A stretch of DNA of 64,000 nt from Trichoplusia ni (Eukaryota; Arthropoda; Insecta; Lepidoptera; Noctuidae), in assembly GCF_003590095.1 (NCBI RefSeq), contig NC_039482.1:9379657-9443656 (forward strand). Direction: 5' to 3'. Under the pieces are notes generated by a model. It was given only the letters and a program-made list of their open reading frames with translations. It was not told where the DNA came from and did no database searches. Both the position numbers and the translations under genes were made by a program. Positions 29,801-44,800 of the stretch are shown in pieces (within the stretch, counting starts at the first letter, position 1; every line of letters begins with the position of its first letter).

Positions 29801-32800
29801 GGTTTGAACGTTTTTCTCTCATCAATGAGCACTAAAGCAATGGGTAAAATACAATCTATAAGCAGCAAATATAGATTCAGCTGTCTTAACAATGTTCAAG
29901 TGTTCATATCCACTTGTTATAGAAAGTTATTCTTAAGATACGTTGAGTTCCAACTAGAAATAAGAGAACAGCTTGTGAGGTCCTGTAATAACAATTTGGG
30001 AACTCAGAATGTCCAAGTATAGAGGTTCAAATAGAGTTGATTAATTAAAACCCCATGAACCTTTTTGGGGAGGAAGTGGGTAGCGTCAGACTTACTGGCT
30101 AAACCTGAACCACCCGAGTAATGTCTCCCGCTTTTGGCCGGTGCATGGCAATGCATTGCAATTCATCACGCACCCACGTATCCCACAACCCTTAGCAAAC
30201 ATCGGTAACGCGTGCGTGGCGCGGCTCCGCACTGGACGCGCGCCGGTGCCAAGATTACGAGACGTTCCTATTTGTTACATGTTGACGGCTCGCCTGCCTC
30301 TATGTTTTTAATCTCATACATTACAAATTATATTTTCATATAGCCTCGGTTCATTCAACCTGAATTACTCATTCAGAAAAACGTATTTTGGGAAACGATG
30401 AAACTGAAGTATGCACACAATTTTTTGTAGGATATATTAATACTTTATTGTCTAAATAGTCAAAATATTATCGCCAAATTTCGAAACGACGCTCATTCGC
30501 AGGTTTACCTGAAGTATTTTGATTTTTTTCCTAGGCTTGAATATTTTTTCCCCATATCATTTATACGACCATCCTAACAGAAGTATAAGCTTAATCAACA
30601 TGAATTAATGACATCAGCGTTATAAAAATAAGTGTAAATTGTATACGTGTGCAGTGATTCAACTGTTAATGTAAATGGAAATCGTTCTGAGCGCGCGCTC
30701 AGGCTGTCGCAAGCCTCGGGAATACCTGAGTAATTGCTGGGCTTTAGTAAAAGTCTAGCCGTCAGGTCGCCAGCCGCGGCATGTATAGGCTTCCGGCGTT
30801 ACTTCATCAGTGGTTACAGACAGCTTGGTGTTACGATACCAATACATCGATAGTACTCTGTACATTTGTCACAATAAGGTATTTGACGAAAGACTGATTA
30901 GTCTGTCAGACAGATCTCCAAAAAATATTGGATTCGGACATTTTCTTTTATCTTGTAATAAAAAAATAAAGGGTATATCGTGATTTTAAATCTCGTGTGA
31001 CGTCACTTAACAGCATGTGATGTTTCTAGCCCCCTGTAACAAACTTAAATGTTTTTTAACCTTCCGTAATTTTTAATGATAATACTATGATAAAACGAAT
31101 CTGTATAGTCCTATATCTAGATTTATATCATTACATTTGATCAAATACCTTATATTCAGCAACGTACTTCTGATACTTCGGAACAAATGTATTTTAAAGC
31201 TCACGAAGAATGTTATTACTACATTTGTACAGGCCGAAGTAATTCAAGGATTTGGTATGGAATATTCTGTGCTCCAATTTTATGTTCATAAACTGTTGCC
31301 AAGTATTGTTTGTATAAGGGCATCGATCAAGCACTGACCGAGTATTGTATTTCAATAGCAGCCAAAGAAACTCATTCCTCATATTTAATAGTTCTTAAGG
31401 TTCCGTCCCCAAAGGGGAAAACTCTTCGTCTATCTGTCCTGTATGTACTGATTTTATTTAACCAATTCTTTGATCATAATATCATTCTTAGCAAATGTGA
31501 AGATAGGTAGGAATCCTTTATATAAATTATAATTTGCATAATATTGGAGGTGAGAAGATTATTGCTTGACTATGAATAATAATGCCGACATCAGGTGCCA
31601 CAGCATCTGTGTCTGGATGCAGGTCACGTCCGCCTTCCGCCGACCTGTCGAGGGAAATGATAAATTTGACACAAGATTGATCCTGACAACTACGTACACT
31701 TGGGAAACTTGACTATCTGTAGAGATAGAAACTTCGACACAGCTGTTTATTTAAATTATAATACAAAACTTTAAATATAAATTCGTTAAGATCATATCTA
31801 GTTGATTCAGAATATTAAAATATAGTATTAAAAACTGAACGGCCTTGCTTTTTGTGAGACAGTAATGATCGGAATGAGATTAAGGTGTGTTGATTAATTG
31901 CTAATATTAGCGGCGGAGAGAATGTGGTGCAAACCAGTAGTGGTACAGCGCGAAAGGCGTGCGTGGTAAGGTCGTGCATAAGCCACGTGGAGTTGACGTG
32001 ACACTCCAGCAAATATACAAGTCTGACTGTATCTGGGTTGCCTTAAGGTTGAACTTTAAAAAAACCTGTCTAGTGCAAGCCTGATTTGTGATATTTCGTA
32101 ATAGGCGAAAGAAAAACATTAAAAAGGATCATTTACATTTATGATCTTCACAACCGTTTCTTAGGGTACGTAACTCTAGAAATGACGTGGCCAAAAAAAA
32201 AATTAATACATATTTGATAGCTGTCGTTACGTTCGAAATAAAGCTATTATAACTAATTAATTGGGTTGTAAAATCAATACATGGTTGTGGTTCTAATGTT
32301 TTTGGATTTTTATTTAGTAATTTATTTTACAGTACCGGGATTTTTGCTTTATGTTCAGTGATGAAATATGGTGTAACTCATACTAAGAGCACTTGATAAA
32401 GGAGTTAAGTACAATGGTTTGCGATAACCTTTAAGGGACATTGTCACGAAATTAAGAGTTTAATAATGATATCGATTATAGAGTGGTAGTATCGACGAGT
32501 ATTTGTTATGCGTTTGCGTTAGCTTAGTTTAAATAGATATGTATTTTGAAAAACTTCATAGATCATCCAAAATTGATTTAGGCCATGAATACACCATTGC
32601 AAAAGATGGGACTTAAGTTATTTTTTATGCTACACAACTATTTACAGCTCTAGAAAAACCGTAAACGTAATACCATTTCTATAACATTTCATTTCGTCTA
32701 TTTTGATTAGACTAATGTAAAAAGATTTTAAAATGTCAATTGTACTCTTTTTGGGTAATTTGCATGACTAATGTATGCGCGCTCTGCCCGTTGCTACTAG

Positions 32801-35800
32801 TTTATATCTTATATTCTACAAATCGGTATCTACATCTCAAGTCCGGCTGTTATTTTCGCCCGGTCTGACCTAGACAAGAATCCGCCTAGTTCGAAGTGCT
32901 TTCCGTTATCTAGGTAAACGTCCTGTAAACGTTTACTCTTAACGATTTTATAGATCTCATTAATCTAATGTTTATGAAACAAAATTTATTGCGTCTATTG
33001 AACTTGATTTCAGACTCATACAACAGTTCGTACGTTTTGGCAACTACTTCTCAAACTATATTTAGTTTCATTAGCCATCAAAATAGCTAATGAACTCAAT
33101 TTTTTTACTTCATCATCAATTTGTCAAACAATCTCCTCTGAATCCACTGCTTAATTTCCAGAATACCTATTTCAAGAAATGTCAAAAATTCTCCCCGGTT
33201 TTCCACAAAATCTTAGCATGGTTTTACATTATGGGTTAAAAAGGAGAAGTGAGTTCCCAGTGAGGTGTCCTGCCGCTGTAGACGATGGCATTGCACTTGG
33301 GGTCGATGAGCTCTCTAAAATAGAGTCGAGCCGCACGATGACTGATGCGTGCCAACTGTTGGGACAGGTTGATACGACTGGCTCGTTCCTTGTAAGGTCA
33401 GGTCAGTTCAGAAGTTGACTTAGAACTGAGAAAAATCTCGGCCATAGGTGTCATGCTGCATCACTATTAAGAGGAAGGTAGAGACGAATATATATTTTGG
33501 AACGTAACTTAGTTAAGCGTCATTCTTACAAACAGTCCTTAAAGCACAAACTCGAAACGTACTGGACCTCTGAGTCCGATGGAGTTCTTTTTATCCTGGA
33601 CGATAACAAAAAGTTCTAGGTTTCACTAAGGTAAAATTCTTGTAGGTCCATTCTTGTCCAAGTACGTTCTAGTTAAAGTACTTTGGTGAGTGTTTAACAA
33701 GTTGTGTTATGTGTCATTCCAGACTGCACGAGGAGATAGAGCACTTCTACCTGTACATGTCGCCTACGGAGACGGAGCACTTGGTGCGCTCGACGGTAGT
33801 CAACCGCATCCGCGGCGCGATCCTGGCGCTGTGGCCGCAGGCGCGCGTCGAGGTGTTCGGCTCTTTCCGCACCGGCCTCTACCTGCCCACCAGTGATATC
33901 GACCTCGTTGTTATTGGTGAGTCAACAAAATATTCAACACTAACGACGCGAATTACGCCGCCTGGAGTAGTGTCTTGCCTTTCAAACCTTGAAAACTCCT
34001 GAGTTGACTTGAAATATTTTTTTAAAGCCCATTTCGTTTTGCAGGATCTATGTTATATGTGTGCCAAATATTAATTTTATCGGATTCATAGTTTTGTCAT
34101 GACAGATAGACAAAAATAGTTACTTCCGCATTTAAAATGTTAAGTAAGAATGAAAGTAATTCTGGAGACACGGTAGAACAAACCCACTTAAACATGGAGC
34201 TCGTTAATTCTAGTAGAATTACAGATAATTATTTTTAGTTTTCACTAGGAGAGAATAAGTGAATAGCCCTTTTAGTTGTGTCCTAACCAACACTTGAAGT
34301 GGAAGGTCCATACCCTTGACAGTCGCGAGCCATGCTTCACATGGTGCGTGTGTGCCGAGTGGCCGCACTCGTCGCGATGCCAAGACGTGAGCGATGACTG
34401 ACACTTGACGAATGTTAGGTAACAACAGTCCACACTCCGCGTACTGCACACAACACTGCTATTTTAATTGCCCATTTGTTGGAACTCGCGCTGTTTGTGT
34501 ACGAAATTTGATTGATGTCTTCATAATAACATATTTTAAATTCCGCCACCCCGCTCCAATCCAGTCCAAATCACATGTGGAATAAGTGAAGTCGAACTTG
34601 ACCCTTAAAACGAAACCAATTGAACACGTCGCGGATAACCTTATCAGTCCGCGTTAGTCATGTACACGTTGCGCGTATTACTTGTTGTATAACTTATATG
34701 AGTTCTAGTGCACAAGTAGCAACTGCGTCTTAAGGTAAATATTGGAAAATGCGTTTTTATTCGGGCGTTGTGGTAAAATATATTCCATTTTGAATTGGAC
34801 CGATTTTCACAAACATATTGAAAAATACTCTCGCCAAATTTACCGTACCTATTACAAAAAGAAAATTTTAAAATCAAAATCGATGCATCGTTTCGAGAGT
34901 TAATATACAATAGACAGACTCGTTAAGCTATAATATGGAATTAAAAAACATTCTAATTGAGTTTCTCGTTAGTAATCACGGATTTACGTTAACTACAGTT
35001 CGACTCGCCTCGTTATACTGACGGCCGTGCTTCGTACGAAAATACCCCGCCTTCACAGTTCATAGGTGTGACGCCGTAGTGCGTTGTAGAAACAAGGGCG
35101 GTTACGAATGGAGACAAATGGCAGTCGCGAGCGGCAATCTGTTGCAATGTGTCATTACTATTTAATCGCTGGAGGATTTACATCGCGTCAAACTAAAAAA
35201 GAATATAGTTCCCTACTCCGTGGGTAGAAATAGACCCTAAAAGCCTCCACTGCTTGCCCGTCAGTGACCAGGCTTTATTTCACACACTGGCTATACCACA
35301 TTATTAAAAGTAATGATATAGATATTGTATTGAATCTATACTCTTTACTAATATATAAAGCTGAAGAGTTTGTTTGTTTGTTTGAACGCGCTAATCTCAG
35401 GAACTAAAATTAAAAAAATCTTTTTGTATTGAATAGACCATACATCGAGGAAGGTTTTAGGCTATATACCATCACGCTGCGACTAATAGGAGCGAAGATA
35501 CAATGGAAAATGTGGAGAAAAGGTATAAATCATAACTTATATCCTCTAACCACGCGGACGAAGTCGCAGGCAACAGCTAGTTAACGATATTTTTATTGTA
35601 TCATATATTTTTCTAATATGTTTAATGTTTTCGTTAAAATTATAAATGGATTAACTTAGGTCCGCAACTCACGCACCAGATCGTTTAGTATGTCAGGGCT
35701 TGTTCTAAGCGTTCACCCCAACCTGCGGTTTATAGAAGCCAATCTGAATCAACGACGATAATAGATTTATTGTGCTATGTGTCTATAAAGATATTCAATG

Positions 35801-38800
35801 TTGCTCCTCCTGCATGAAGTTGATAGCAGGTTGTATATAAAAGATCGGTGTATGAAGCATTGCAACGCATTGCTATTCACCGACTCAAAAACGCTGATAA
35901 TGTAGCATGGCAGTTTTGGTTTAGTAAGCAAGAGTCTGGCTGTATCTGTTTCCTCCCCCGAGGAAGTGGGTGTCCTTGAGGAATCCCCATCCTTATCAAA
36001 AAACGATGGTATGTTGTATGTGAGATACGCCCATTGTGGTACTATGGTACTGTTTATTTAATGAAAATAAATGAAAGTTAAAAAAAATGTGTGGAGTTAC
36101 ACAAATTAATAATATCACACTTTAAATTGCAAGCCCTCTTTATCATTGATTGAACTTTAGTTTTTTTTCTATTTCCTATGGTGTCTCACTTTTTACTAGC
36201 TAAGAGCCTCCCTAAAGTCCTTCCATACTGACATGACCCGCACCACCCCGAACCAGATTTTACGGTAGCCGTCAGAATTTACGTCAGACCTTTAATAGTG
36301 GATTAGTACCGCAAAATCAAACCAGACTAGAGCACATACTTCGGACGAATACCCAGATCAATTCATAACGGTATTGACGGAACACGAGGCGAGCGCCACA
36401 ACAGACGGATACTCCGTAGCCAAACGTGCGTGTGAGCTGTAAGCTGCTTCGTCATACGGGAGAGTTACAGAAGGCCCAGTCTGACTAGGAGGAGTTAATC
36501 TTTTCAGATACCGCTATCACTATCCCTATAAGCCCAGGTCGGTCTTTGTCTAACGCTATTAAGATTATGTTTGCTCCAAGTTACTTGACAGCGACCCCAA
36601 AGCAACTTTGCATTTGACGAAAGATTCCTGCTATCTAATCTAAGCTAGCCCGGGATGATCGATTTTTATCGTTAAATCGAATTATATACTTAGTTTTCGA
36701 GGTCCCTTAAAACTATACCACTGTATGAACAACATCTAAAAAGCCTTGACGCTATGGTCATCAGACGAAGCAGAATCTTCTAGTAGAAATGAATCGGATT
36801 CTTCCCAGGTCCTGTTAAATCTACACCACTGTTTTTACAACATTTAAAAAGACGAAAGCCTAGTTTTACCTACCCCGTTCTAGTCCTAAACAGTTAACAG
36901 ATATCGATTTCAATAACAATAAATTAGATAAAGTGTGCCTTCTGTATCATAGTTACTACTACATGCATACATTAGAGGCGGCTAGACGGGCCGCTCGTAA
37001 AGACGGGCCCAAGGCCGCGGCCGAGAGACACCTCCCTCCCTCCTACTCCGCGCCGAACCCGCACGCGCCGCCACCCCAGGAACTAAAGGGATATAGAACG
37101 ACAGTTAGGAAACAACTCACATCAGCGCGTCCGAGCTGAGTGAGACCCGGTGAGATTATGATGGACAGATGACTGGTTACAGAGGGAGTAGGTGAAGTGA
37201 AATGGCGAAAGTATCTTAGAACGGACATAAAAAGGAATAGTACTAGATTGTTATCGTCGCACTGATAGTCCAAGGCCTCTTTCCCTTTTAAGTAAAGGCA
37301 TTGATGATGATGATTAAAAGAAAAACAATAGTCCGGCCAAATTGAACTTGACATTTTTTAATTCGTTGGCAAATATCATACCTTCTTTACGACTACAGAG
37401 ACTTGAATACTTGACTGGTGTTTATTCATTTTATCCTTAATTAGCGCTCTAATTTCAGTTAAAATGTGGGTAATGGGTATGAGTTTTCCTCAAAAGATAA
37501 CTTGCGATCAAACAACAAACACACGTCACCTTTGCACAGTCTATAATTGAAAACATTATTTGGCTTCCGTACACATCTGATAAAAACGAACCTTATTAGA
37601 TAGGTTCCGCTATCGGTCCATGTATGTTGCCAGGGTGAATCTCAAGAACAGTGATAGCCAGACAGCGAAAATTTCCAAATTTTGAATATTTCCGTTGCAG
37701 CTATAGCAAAAAATAACATCAAAGTTGAACAACGGTCGGCTCTGTAATCAATTTAATGGCTAAATGAGTTTTGTTTATCTCAAACCTCTTTATACGGAAA
37801 CCTTTTTTCGGTTATCTGTATTGAAATCCTAAATTTCCCGCAGCGGGCGCTATCGCTGTCGCGAAGTAGATCACTGGGTTTACCTTACGTGTACGGCAAC
37901 TATCTCATACACGTCTATCTGTTACATACTTATCTTTTTTGTCAGCGACACGCCAATATCGCCACTGTGTATAGATAACATGTATATTATGTATTTGTTT
38001 ATTATTCAAGCTAGTTCTAGGTCTTAGTTAAAAACTCAAAGATTAATATGCCTGTTTTTGTTAGCCTAGCAGTTATGCTATATTCGTATTAATATTATAA
38101 ATACTGTATCTGTATTTTATGCTGGCACGGCTTGGCCGCTAACTGCTGTTGGTAAAATTTTGTATGAGAATAGTTTGATCTGTAGAATAGACTAATCAGA
38201 AGAATCCACGCTGGTGAAACCAAAATATATGATTGTAATTATAAACTAATTTAATATCTTGTTAGTTTCGCTCATTAATATTGCGAGACTAAGTAGTTCT
38301 TGAGACTTGGCAGACAACATTACAACTCTTTTTATGATCCATCGCATTGTTGACCATAAATTACATAGAGACTAATTAATTTACGTTGCTTCATTTTTGG
38401 ACGTGTCCTCAGTACTTCTCACTCATGCCCTTTTGAACAGTCGTCATATCTTCAAGTGATGTCAGCTCCCATTAAATAAATTTCAAAATAGTTACGACAA
38501 AGGGTCAACGCGTTCCTGCTATCTAGGGTTCATGACTCGTTGACCTGATCCGCCATCCTATCTAGTATCGTTTGATTTAAGTGATATCCACGGAGAAACC
38601 GCGTTTCGTCGGCTTCCCCGCACGTCTAAATTACTAGGTACTTCACTTACACACTTTTATTAATAGTGATATTGTAACTTGTACTACATATTGTAAACGA
38701 AAAGAGAACGTGTTGCTGGAGAGTTTGTTGTGCTGTTTCTTCTGTCGCACAAAGTTCTTAGGAAGCGGTTAAGGGTGGTCGAAACAATTCTACGAATTTC

Positions 38801-41800
38801 AATAAATGATTTTGTTTTTGATTCAAGTGGCATCCGCGGAGAATCCGCTTTTGGCCCACTATCCCGCACCTCTCAATTACTATACACGCGCAGACAACTG
38901 CAAGAAACATCCGCTTTGGAATTACCACTTAAACATCACCAGTATCAAACATTATAGGGGAAGCCCGACTAAAATTGTATAGATGTGACCGAATAGTTCA
39001 AATGGTTATTCAATAAATCACAGTCACGTTGTTATTGAAACTATTTGTAATTCTTATTCTTCTATGTGCAATTGTTCATTTGCTTTTTTTCACGAACGAC
39101 TTACGTAGTCTTAAAGATTTTGCTTCAAAGTAATCCAAATCTGAAAAGATCATCATAAATAAGATCCAATACCTAATGTCCTTATAGAGCTGATCACACA
39201 TGGTAATTACATCATGTGTTAGTCAGGCGTCCTTGTCAAAGACGTCATAATGATTATTTTGATCAGTGATATTTTCCTGCATCCATATACTTGTAGATAA
39301 ATTTATAAACATTTATTGAATAACGCGTATTTATCGGAAAATTTGAGATTACTCGACTAGTTTCGGGCCCAACCGGAGTCCATATTCATGAGTCGCGCGG
39401 GCAATCCCGATAAATAATACTAAAATTCATTCATCTATTGAAATTTATTCATTTATTAGAACAAATCTTATAACTCAACACCATTTCACATTTAAGATCC
39501 CTTTGGTAGGGGGACCGAGTTCTAAAATATAGCATTTTGCGTTTTATAGGCGTCCTGGTGCCCTGTCCTGGCGCAAAACAATAAAACGTGTGATTTGCCA
39601 GCTTTTGCCTGTTTCGCGTTGTTATTACAAAGTTGTTAAGAAGTGGAATGGTGCATGTGGCGTGCAACCCTCGCGATCGCGTGTTGTGGGTGCGAAGAGA
39701 CTGCCGTGATACCACACAACACTGCATGAATGACATCATTTATATCACAGATCCTTCGCAGACGTCTGAAAACATGAAAAACACGATATTATTTCTCCAT
39801 GGTTGATTCCATGACAAATGGCCAAAGTTCTAAACTTTTCAACAAGTTTTAACGTTAGGAATTGTTTAATAAAAGTCTTAATGCGTAAAGTTAAAACCGT
39901 CAGCTGGAAATCCCTCAACGTTCGGTAGAAATTAATCTGGCGTATATTATGGAACTATCATAGAGGTATCTTAAGGAAAATATTCATGACCACACTTCTC
40001 ATTCGGTGAAGATCCATGAATATGTAATTGACGTATCAAAGCGCTGGAAGTAATTTAGATGTGAAGAAGTATACTGCAAATTCTCAGTGAGTTGTTAGCT
40101 ATGGCGGATGTCAGGCAGACAGCGCGACGCGAGCGTTATACTCACGGATTCACGGCTCAGCAATGAACAGCTGAGTGTGCCGATCATATGCAGTACTTTA
40201 TGTAGTGTCGTTATCACTGCAAAAATAAACTGCGTCACGAAATTGCACATATATACAAATAATGCTCGCGTAAATGAAACAAAACATATGCAACGAAACT
40301 CGTTTTTAATCTTGGTCTGAACTTAAAAAAAGGACGGTCGCAGAATCTTGACCTAGTTAAGCTCTACCGTTATTTTTAAATCGTTTAAGACCACATACCA
40401 TTCACAACCCTTGTTTATCGATGGGGTCGGGGTACGTGTGCGTGTCTTCCTTTACACATGCTTCACGGCCTCGCTCGTGCGCTACTGACGGATGTAGAGA
40501 GAGCAATGCTCGTCCCACAAGTGCCCTCTCGAAGCAAGCTTGACGAGAATTTGTTATGTGCGAAAACCGCCTCACATTTGGACACAAAAAATATAGGCAC
40601 CATGAATTAGTTAAGTAAAAAAGGGACATCGGTTTTCGTTGGCAAATTAAATTACTAGAATTCTTAACTAATTTATAACTGGACAGTGTCGGCAATTCCC
40701 ATCAAATTCGTTGCCAAAACATATGAATTATATTCGACTCAATAGAGCCCGCAATTTGTTGACAAACATAGCTAGCTGACTGCTCACATAAATTGTGATG
40801 GATCGTTGCGAGCCAAGTTCCAAATGAGCAGTTAGGTGCCATACATGCTAGAGGTTGGTTGCCATGGTACATGGGCAGGCCGTGTTCAGTAGGGGCTCGG
40901 CTACAGCACCTGATTGACATGATTAGCATGATTACGACCAGGTCAGGAATGCGGATCGTGTGGGGGAAGTCAGCCGTGACGGGTGGATATTAACTGAATG
41001 ATGGAATTGACCTGGATGGGTGGAGTGAACTCGAAACTTGTTTCAAAGCGATGAACATGGATGTGCATGGTTACAAGATCGATTTTAGAAATTTAGTGTA
41101 GAGCATTCGGATGGATCTTAGTTTAGATAAGCTCCTAAGATCCAGAATCTTTATTCTTCAATGAAGACGTTTTAAAGCGCTTTTCATGTTTTGTCTATCT
41201 GACAAGACGAGCCAACCAAAGCGCAATGAATGGCACTACTTACCTTTTCTCGAAGCGTTTCCTCGTTTTTTTACCCTCTTACATACTATGTTCATTATGC
41301 ACTTTAGTTAATTGTTTAGCAAATATCTTTGGGAACAATCGATAGGTATGCTAGTGCATTGGAAGTGATCAGTGGTGCTCTCGGCAGTAAGCGCGTGTCT
41401 ATTTCTGTGCTCGCTCGCACGCTGGCCATGAGCGGCGCGGCGGCTCGGCGGCCCGGCGAGTGCATCTGTACTCGACACCCACTGCCGATTATTTGATACC
41501 GTCTAACTGTCACATTTACAATAGTAAACAAATTATTGGTACCGGGCTATTGATCTGATTTTCTTTTTACCAATTTTTTTCTTATATAAAGCACATCAAG
41601 ATTCATATTGACGTATCAAAGAGCCTGAAAGAGGTCTACTTGATTAAGTATTTTGATTTAGAGTTAAACTGGATTATGCTTAGATGTCACGCACTCTATA
41701 TGATGAACCCGAGAGGTCTATACGTTTTTGTACTGTATCCACCACGGTTACCACGTGCCCTTATGATTTATTTTATGGTTTGATTTGACGTATTGGTCTT

Positions 41801-44800
41801 TGTAGATTTAAGCTGCTGTGAAAAGACCGTTACCGACTACACCATTTAGACTCGTTTAAATTTAAATATCAATAGCCCTTGTTATTTTTTGTGCATATTC
41901 TTTGTCGCACTTCCGTGGCGCGAGCGAGGGTCGCTTTTCGCCAATCAAACTCATCACTCTTGCTATCAATGGGGTGAAACCTGTTACATATTCAAACATA
42001 ACGTCGTTACTTTAAAGATAGCCGGGTGTTACGTCTTCTCCGTATCATGTATTAAGATGTACGTACACATTACAATACAAGGCATCGTTAGGTCGTGAGT
42101 CACCGGCTGCCGCTCATTCACAACGCCGCGTGTAGTTGACACACTGCACTATGTCACATCTCTCGCAGGAGGCGACGCGTGCGCTCATGTTGATGTTATG
42201 ATGTCATTCATAAATCCGCTACTGTTAACACGAACCTATCTAAGATTGCATAGTAATTATAATGTTGCAATATAATGCAAATGAGTTATAATACTAGAAT
42301 GATATTCAATTAAAGTTTGTTGAAAGATCATTATAATCATTGTTTGCTATTGATCAACGGATTCCCGGTAGTTGAGTTTAGAACAACGTCAAAAACTATA
42401 TTATTTAAAAGCTACGTCGATATACAAATGACGGGTTTCCTCCTACGTCAGCTGTGTTATTCGTATGTCGATCTGTCACGAGAGTTCGCCTGCGCACGGG
42501 CCGCCCGACGCATGCGCCGGCCTCTGACGCTCCACAGCTAATGGAGGAATTGTAAATACCTACTAACTAGCAATGTCGTAACATGCCAATATATGGTCTG
42601 ATGAGTATTGGTTTAATGGATGACATGGAATGTAGAACGTGATTATCTGCAAATTTGTAGTGAAATGTGTCTATAAAGCGATGTATTAATTAAGAGGAAT
42701 TTTATGTAGTCGACCTTGCACTTAAATTCGTAACGGGTCGAAAGTTTGCAATGATATGTGAGCGATCGGATGATGTCGTTAAAAAAAGTCGACTTGTACT
42801 CGATTTACATAAATTCTCACACTAGCTAGGCGGGCAATCTTACTCAATCAATCTATTCTATCGGCTGACATTTTTAGGATAGAAACGGAATCGTATTTCC
42901 AAGGCACTGCCTGTTCGTCTTTTCGCCACCAGGTTGTATCTTATGATTGCGAGTTGTGACTTGAGTAACGGTTGAGATACAGATGATGTTGTATTTTTAT
43001 AGCGGCTACAAAATTATATCTATTTTTAAATGTTTTTCTTTAGCCTATAACTGCACGCAATCCTTAGAGTCCGACTGGACTGGTTTTTCTTGTGCATTTG
43101 CTGACATTTTAGCCAAATCTAAACCATTCCATATAACAGTTTCTAAATGTACTAACGTTCTGCCTAATTTGTCCGCAGGTCAATGGGAGAAGTTGCCGCT
43201 GTGGACGCTGGAGCGCGAACTGGTCGTGCAGGACATCGCCGAGAAGGAGAGCATCAAGGTGCTGGAGAAGGCCACCGTGCCCATCGTCAAGATGACCGAC
43301 AAGTATTCCGACGTCAAGGTACGTGCATCCACCAGCTCAAGGGTGTCATGATCACCTCTCAGAACCAAATGGTTGTATTTGAGCATGTAAAAGACAAAAC
43401 GTAATTCATTGCTGGATGTTAGTCTGAAACCTGTCTGCTAGAACGATACCTAACTAAGTGACGCTATAAGATGTTTAATTGTCTTTAAATTCCACTTGAC
43501 GATGGTAAAGACGGAAAGAAATATTCATCCTGTGGGATATATCTTCAATTTAAAATTATTGAGCCTGCGACGAAATGTCACTGGAACGACCTCAGAATGA
43601 AACCTTGTGGTTCTTAATTTCGGCTGTAGCTTAGCTACAGTAATAAGTATGGCGGTCCCAACTAGAATATTTTTATTTACGTCAATCTAAGTCGAATGAA
43701 TCTGTCAAGTTAAAAAAAGAAACTTATTTATTGTAAACAAACTTGCAACTTGTAATATACACAATTAAACTCTAGTTATAGATATGATCTCTCACCGCAT
43801 ACTACACACAGGTCCGCCGCGCTGTCTCACCGCTAATAACAAACGTTCTAAATATTAACAACCTTGATCTATATCGAATGTGATATTAAAGCCGCGCCCA
43901 TTCCGAATCTATTGACTATTGACGTAGCAACACAACTGTGCTGGGTCGCTAACTGTTTACATGTAAAGTGTATGATCACGCGTGCACTAGGTAGGGTCAG
44001 CAAAGAAATTCAATACTTAGATCAAAGATGGGAGTGATCAGAGAATCAGATTTATGTAGTACTGGTATTTTTGACTTGTATTAAAAAAATACGTAGGTAC
44101 CTTTTTTGGTTCCCATGGTGTTGATTGCAAATTTGTTTTTACCACCATTTTCCTTATTTTACTTAGTAAACCCGGTATAGGTTCAAGGGCAACGTAAAAA
44201 AGTATTTTTTTATCCAGTAGCACAACAGCTCCTCATTTAATTTTAAGTATTCCAATTTTTGTTTTGAAAATTTAATTGTGGTAATCAACTTTTTATGCCG
44301 ATCGTACCGACTCGCCTTAGTTATGATAATTGTCTTTATTTCCTAAGCATATGTCTGACCGATTACACAGCTGTGCGACCGACATATTATAGATCATACA
44401 TACCGATACCATAAAGTTTAATAATGAAATATCTTTATATGCAAGCAACAAGTTCTGTATCAAGTATTCAAACAATAGCGAGCGACGTGCGACGGTTACA
44501 TTCACTTTAATAATATATTGTCATTATAAAGCTGGTCGCGCACGTAATAATATAACTAAAACTTGGTATGTTTGTCTGCAGGTGGATATATCTTTCAACA
44601 TGAGCAGTGGCGTGAAGAGTGCCGAACTTATCAAACAGTTTAAGGTAAGTTTTAGCAAAAGAAGATCTTTCATACGGTTAAGGAAATGCTCTCAAAACTT
44701 CTATGTAGAAAAATCGCCCATTAGAAAGAGAAAAGTTTTGCAAAATGACTCGTTCACTTAAGACAGTCAATATCGGGAAAAAGGACTTACGAACGGTAAA

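Larger units (their letters stand above)
33917..43178 (+). other. TENT4 intron 2 (9.3 kb)
   Basis: AT-rich. Contains a Helitron-like element (35335-35580), a GC-rich open patch (36960-37140), a foldback fragment (39324-39412), and short GC-rich spots near 40430-40550 and 41395-41460. No further TENT4 exon is required by phase or homology. Confidence 0.6.

Noticed and set aside
40100..40320. Well-placed ATG (ctATGGCGG) near 40101 in TENT4 intron 2
   Set aside because: The frame ends quickly and has no compatible donor.
41428..41493. Short ATG frame MSGAAARRPGECICTRHP in a GC-rich spot of TENT4 intron 2 as an alternative first exon
   Set aside because: The only GT nearby (gtgcat) is weak and its phase (2) does not match exon 43179, which needs phase 1.
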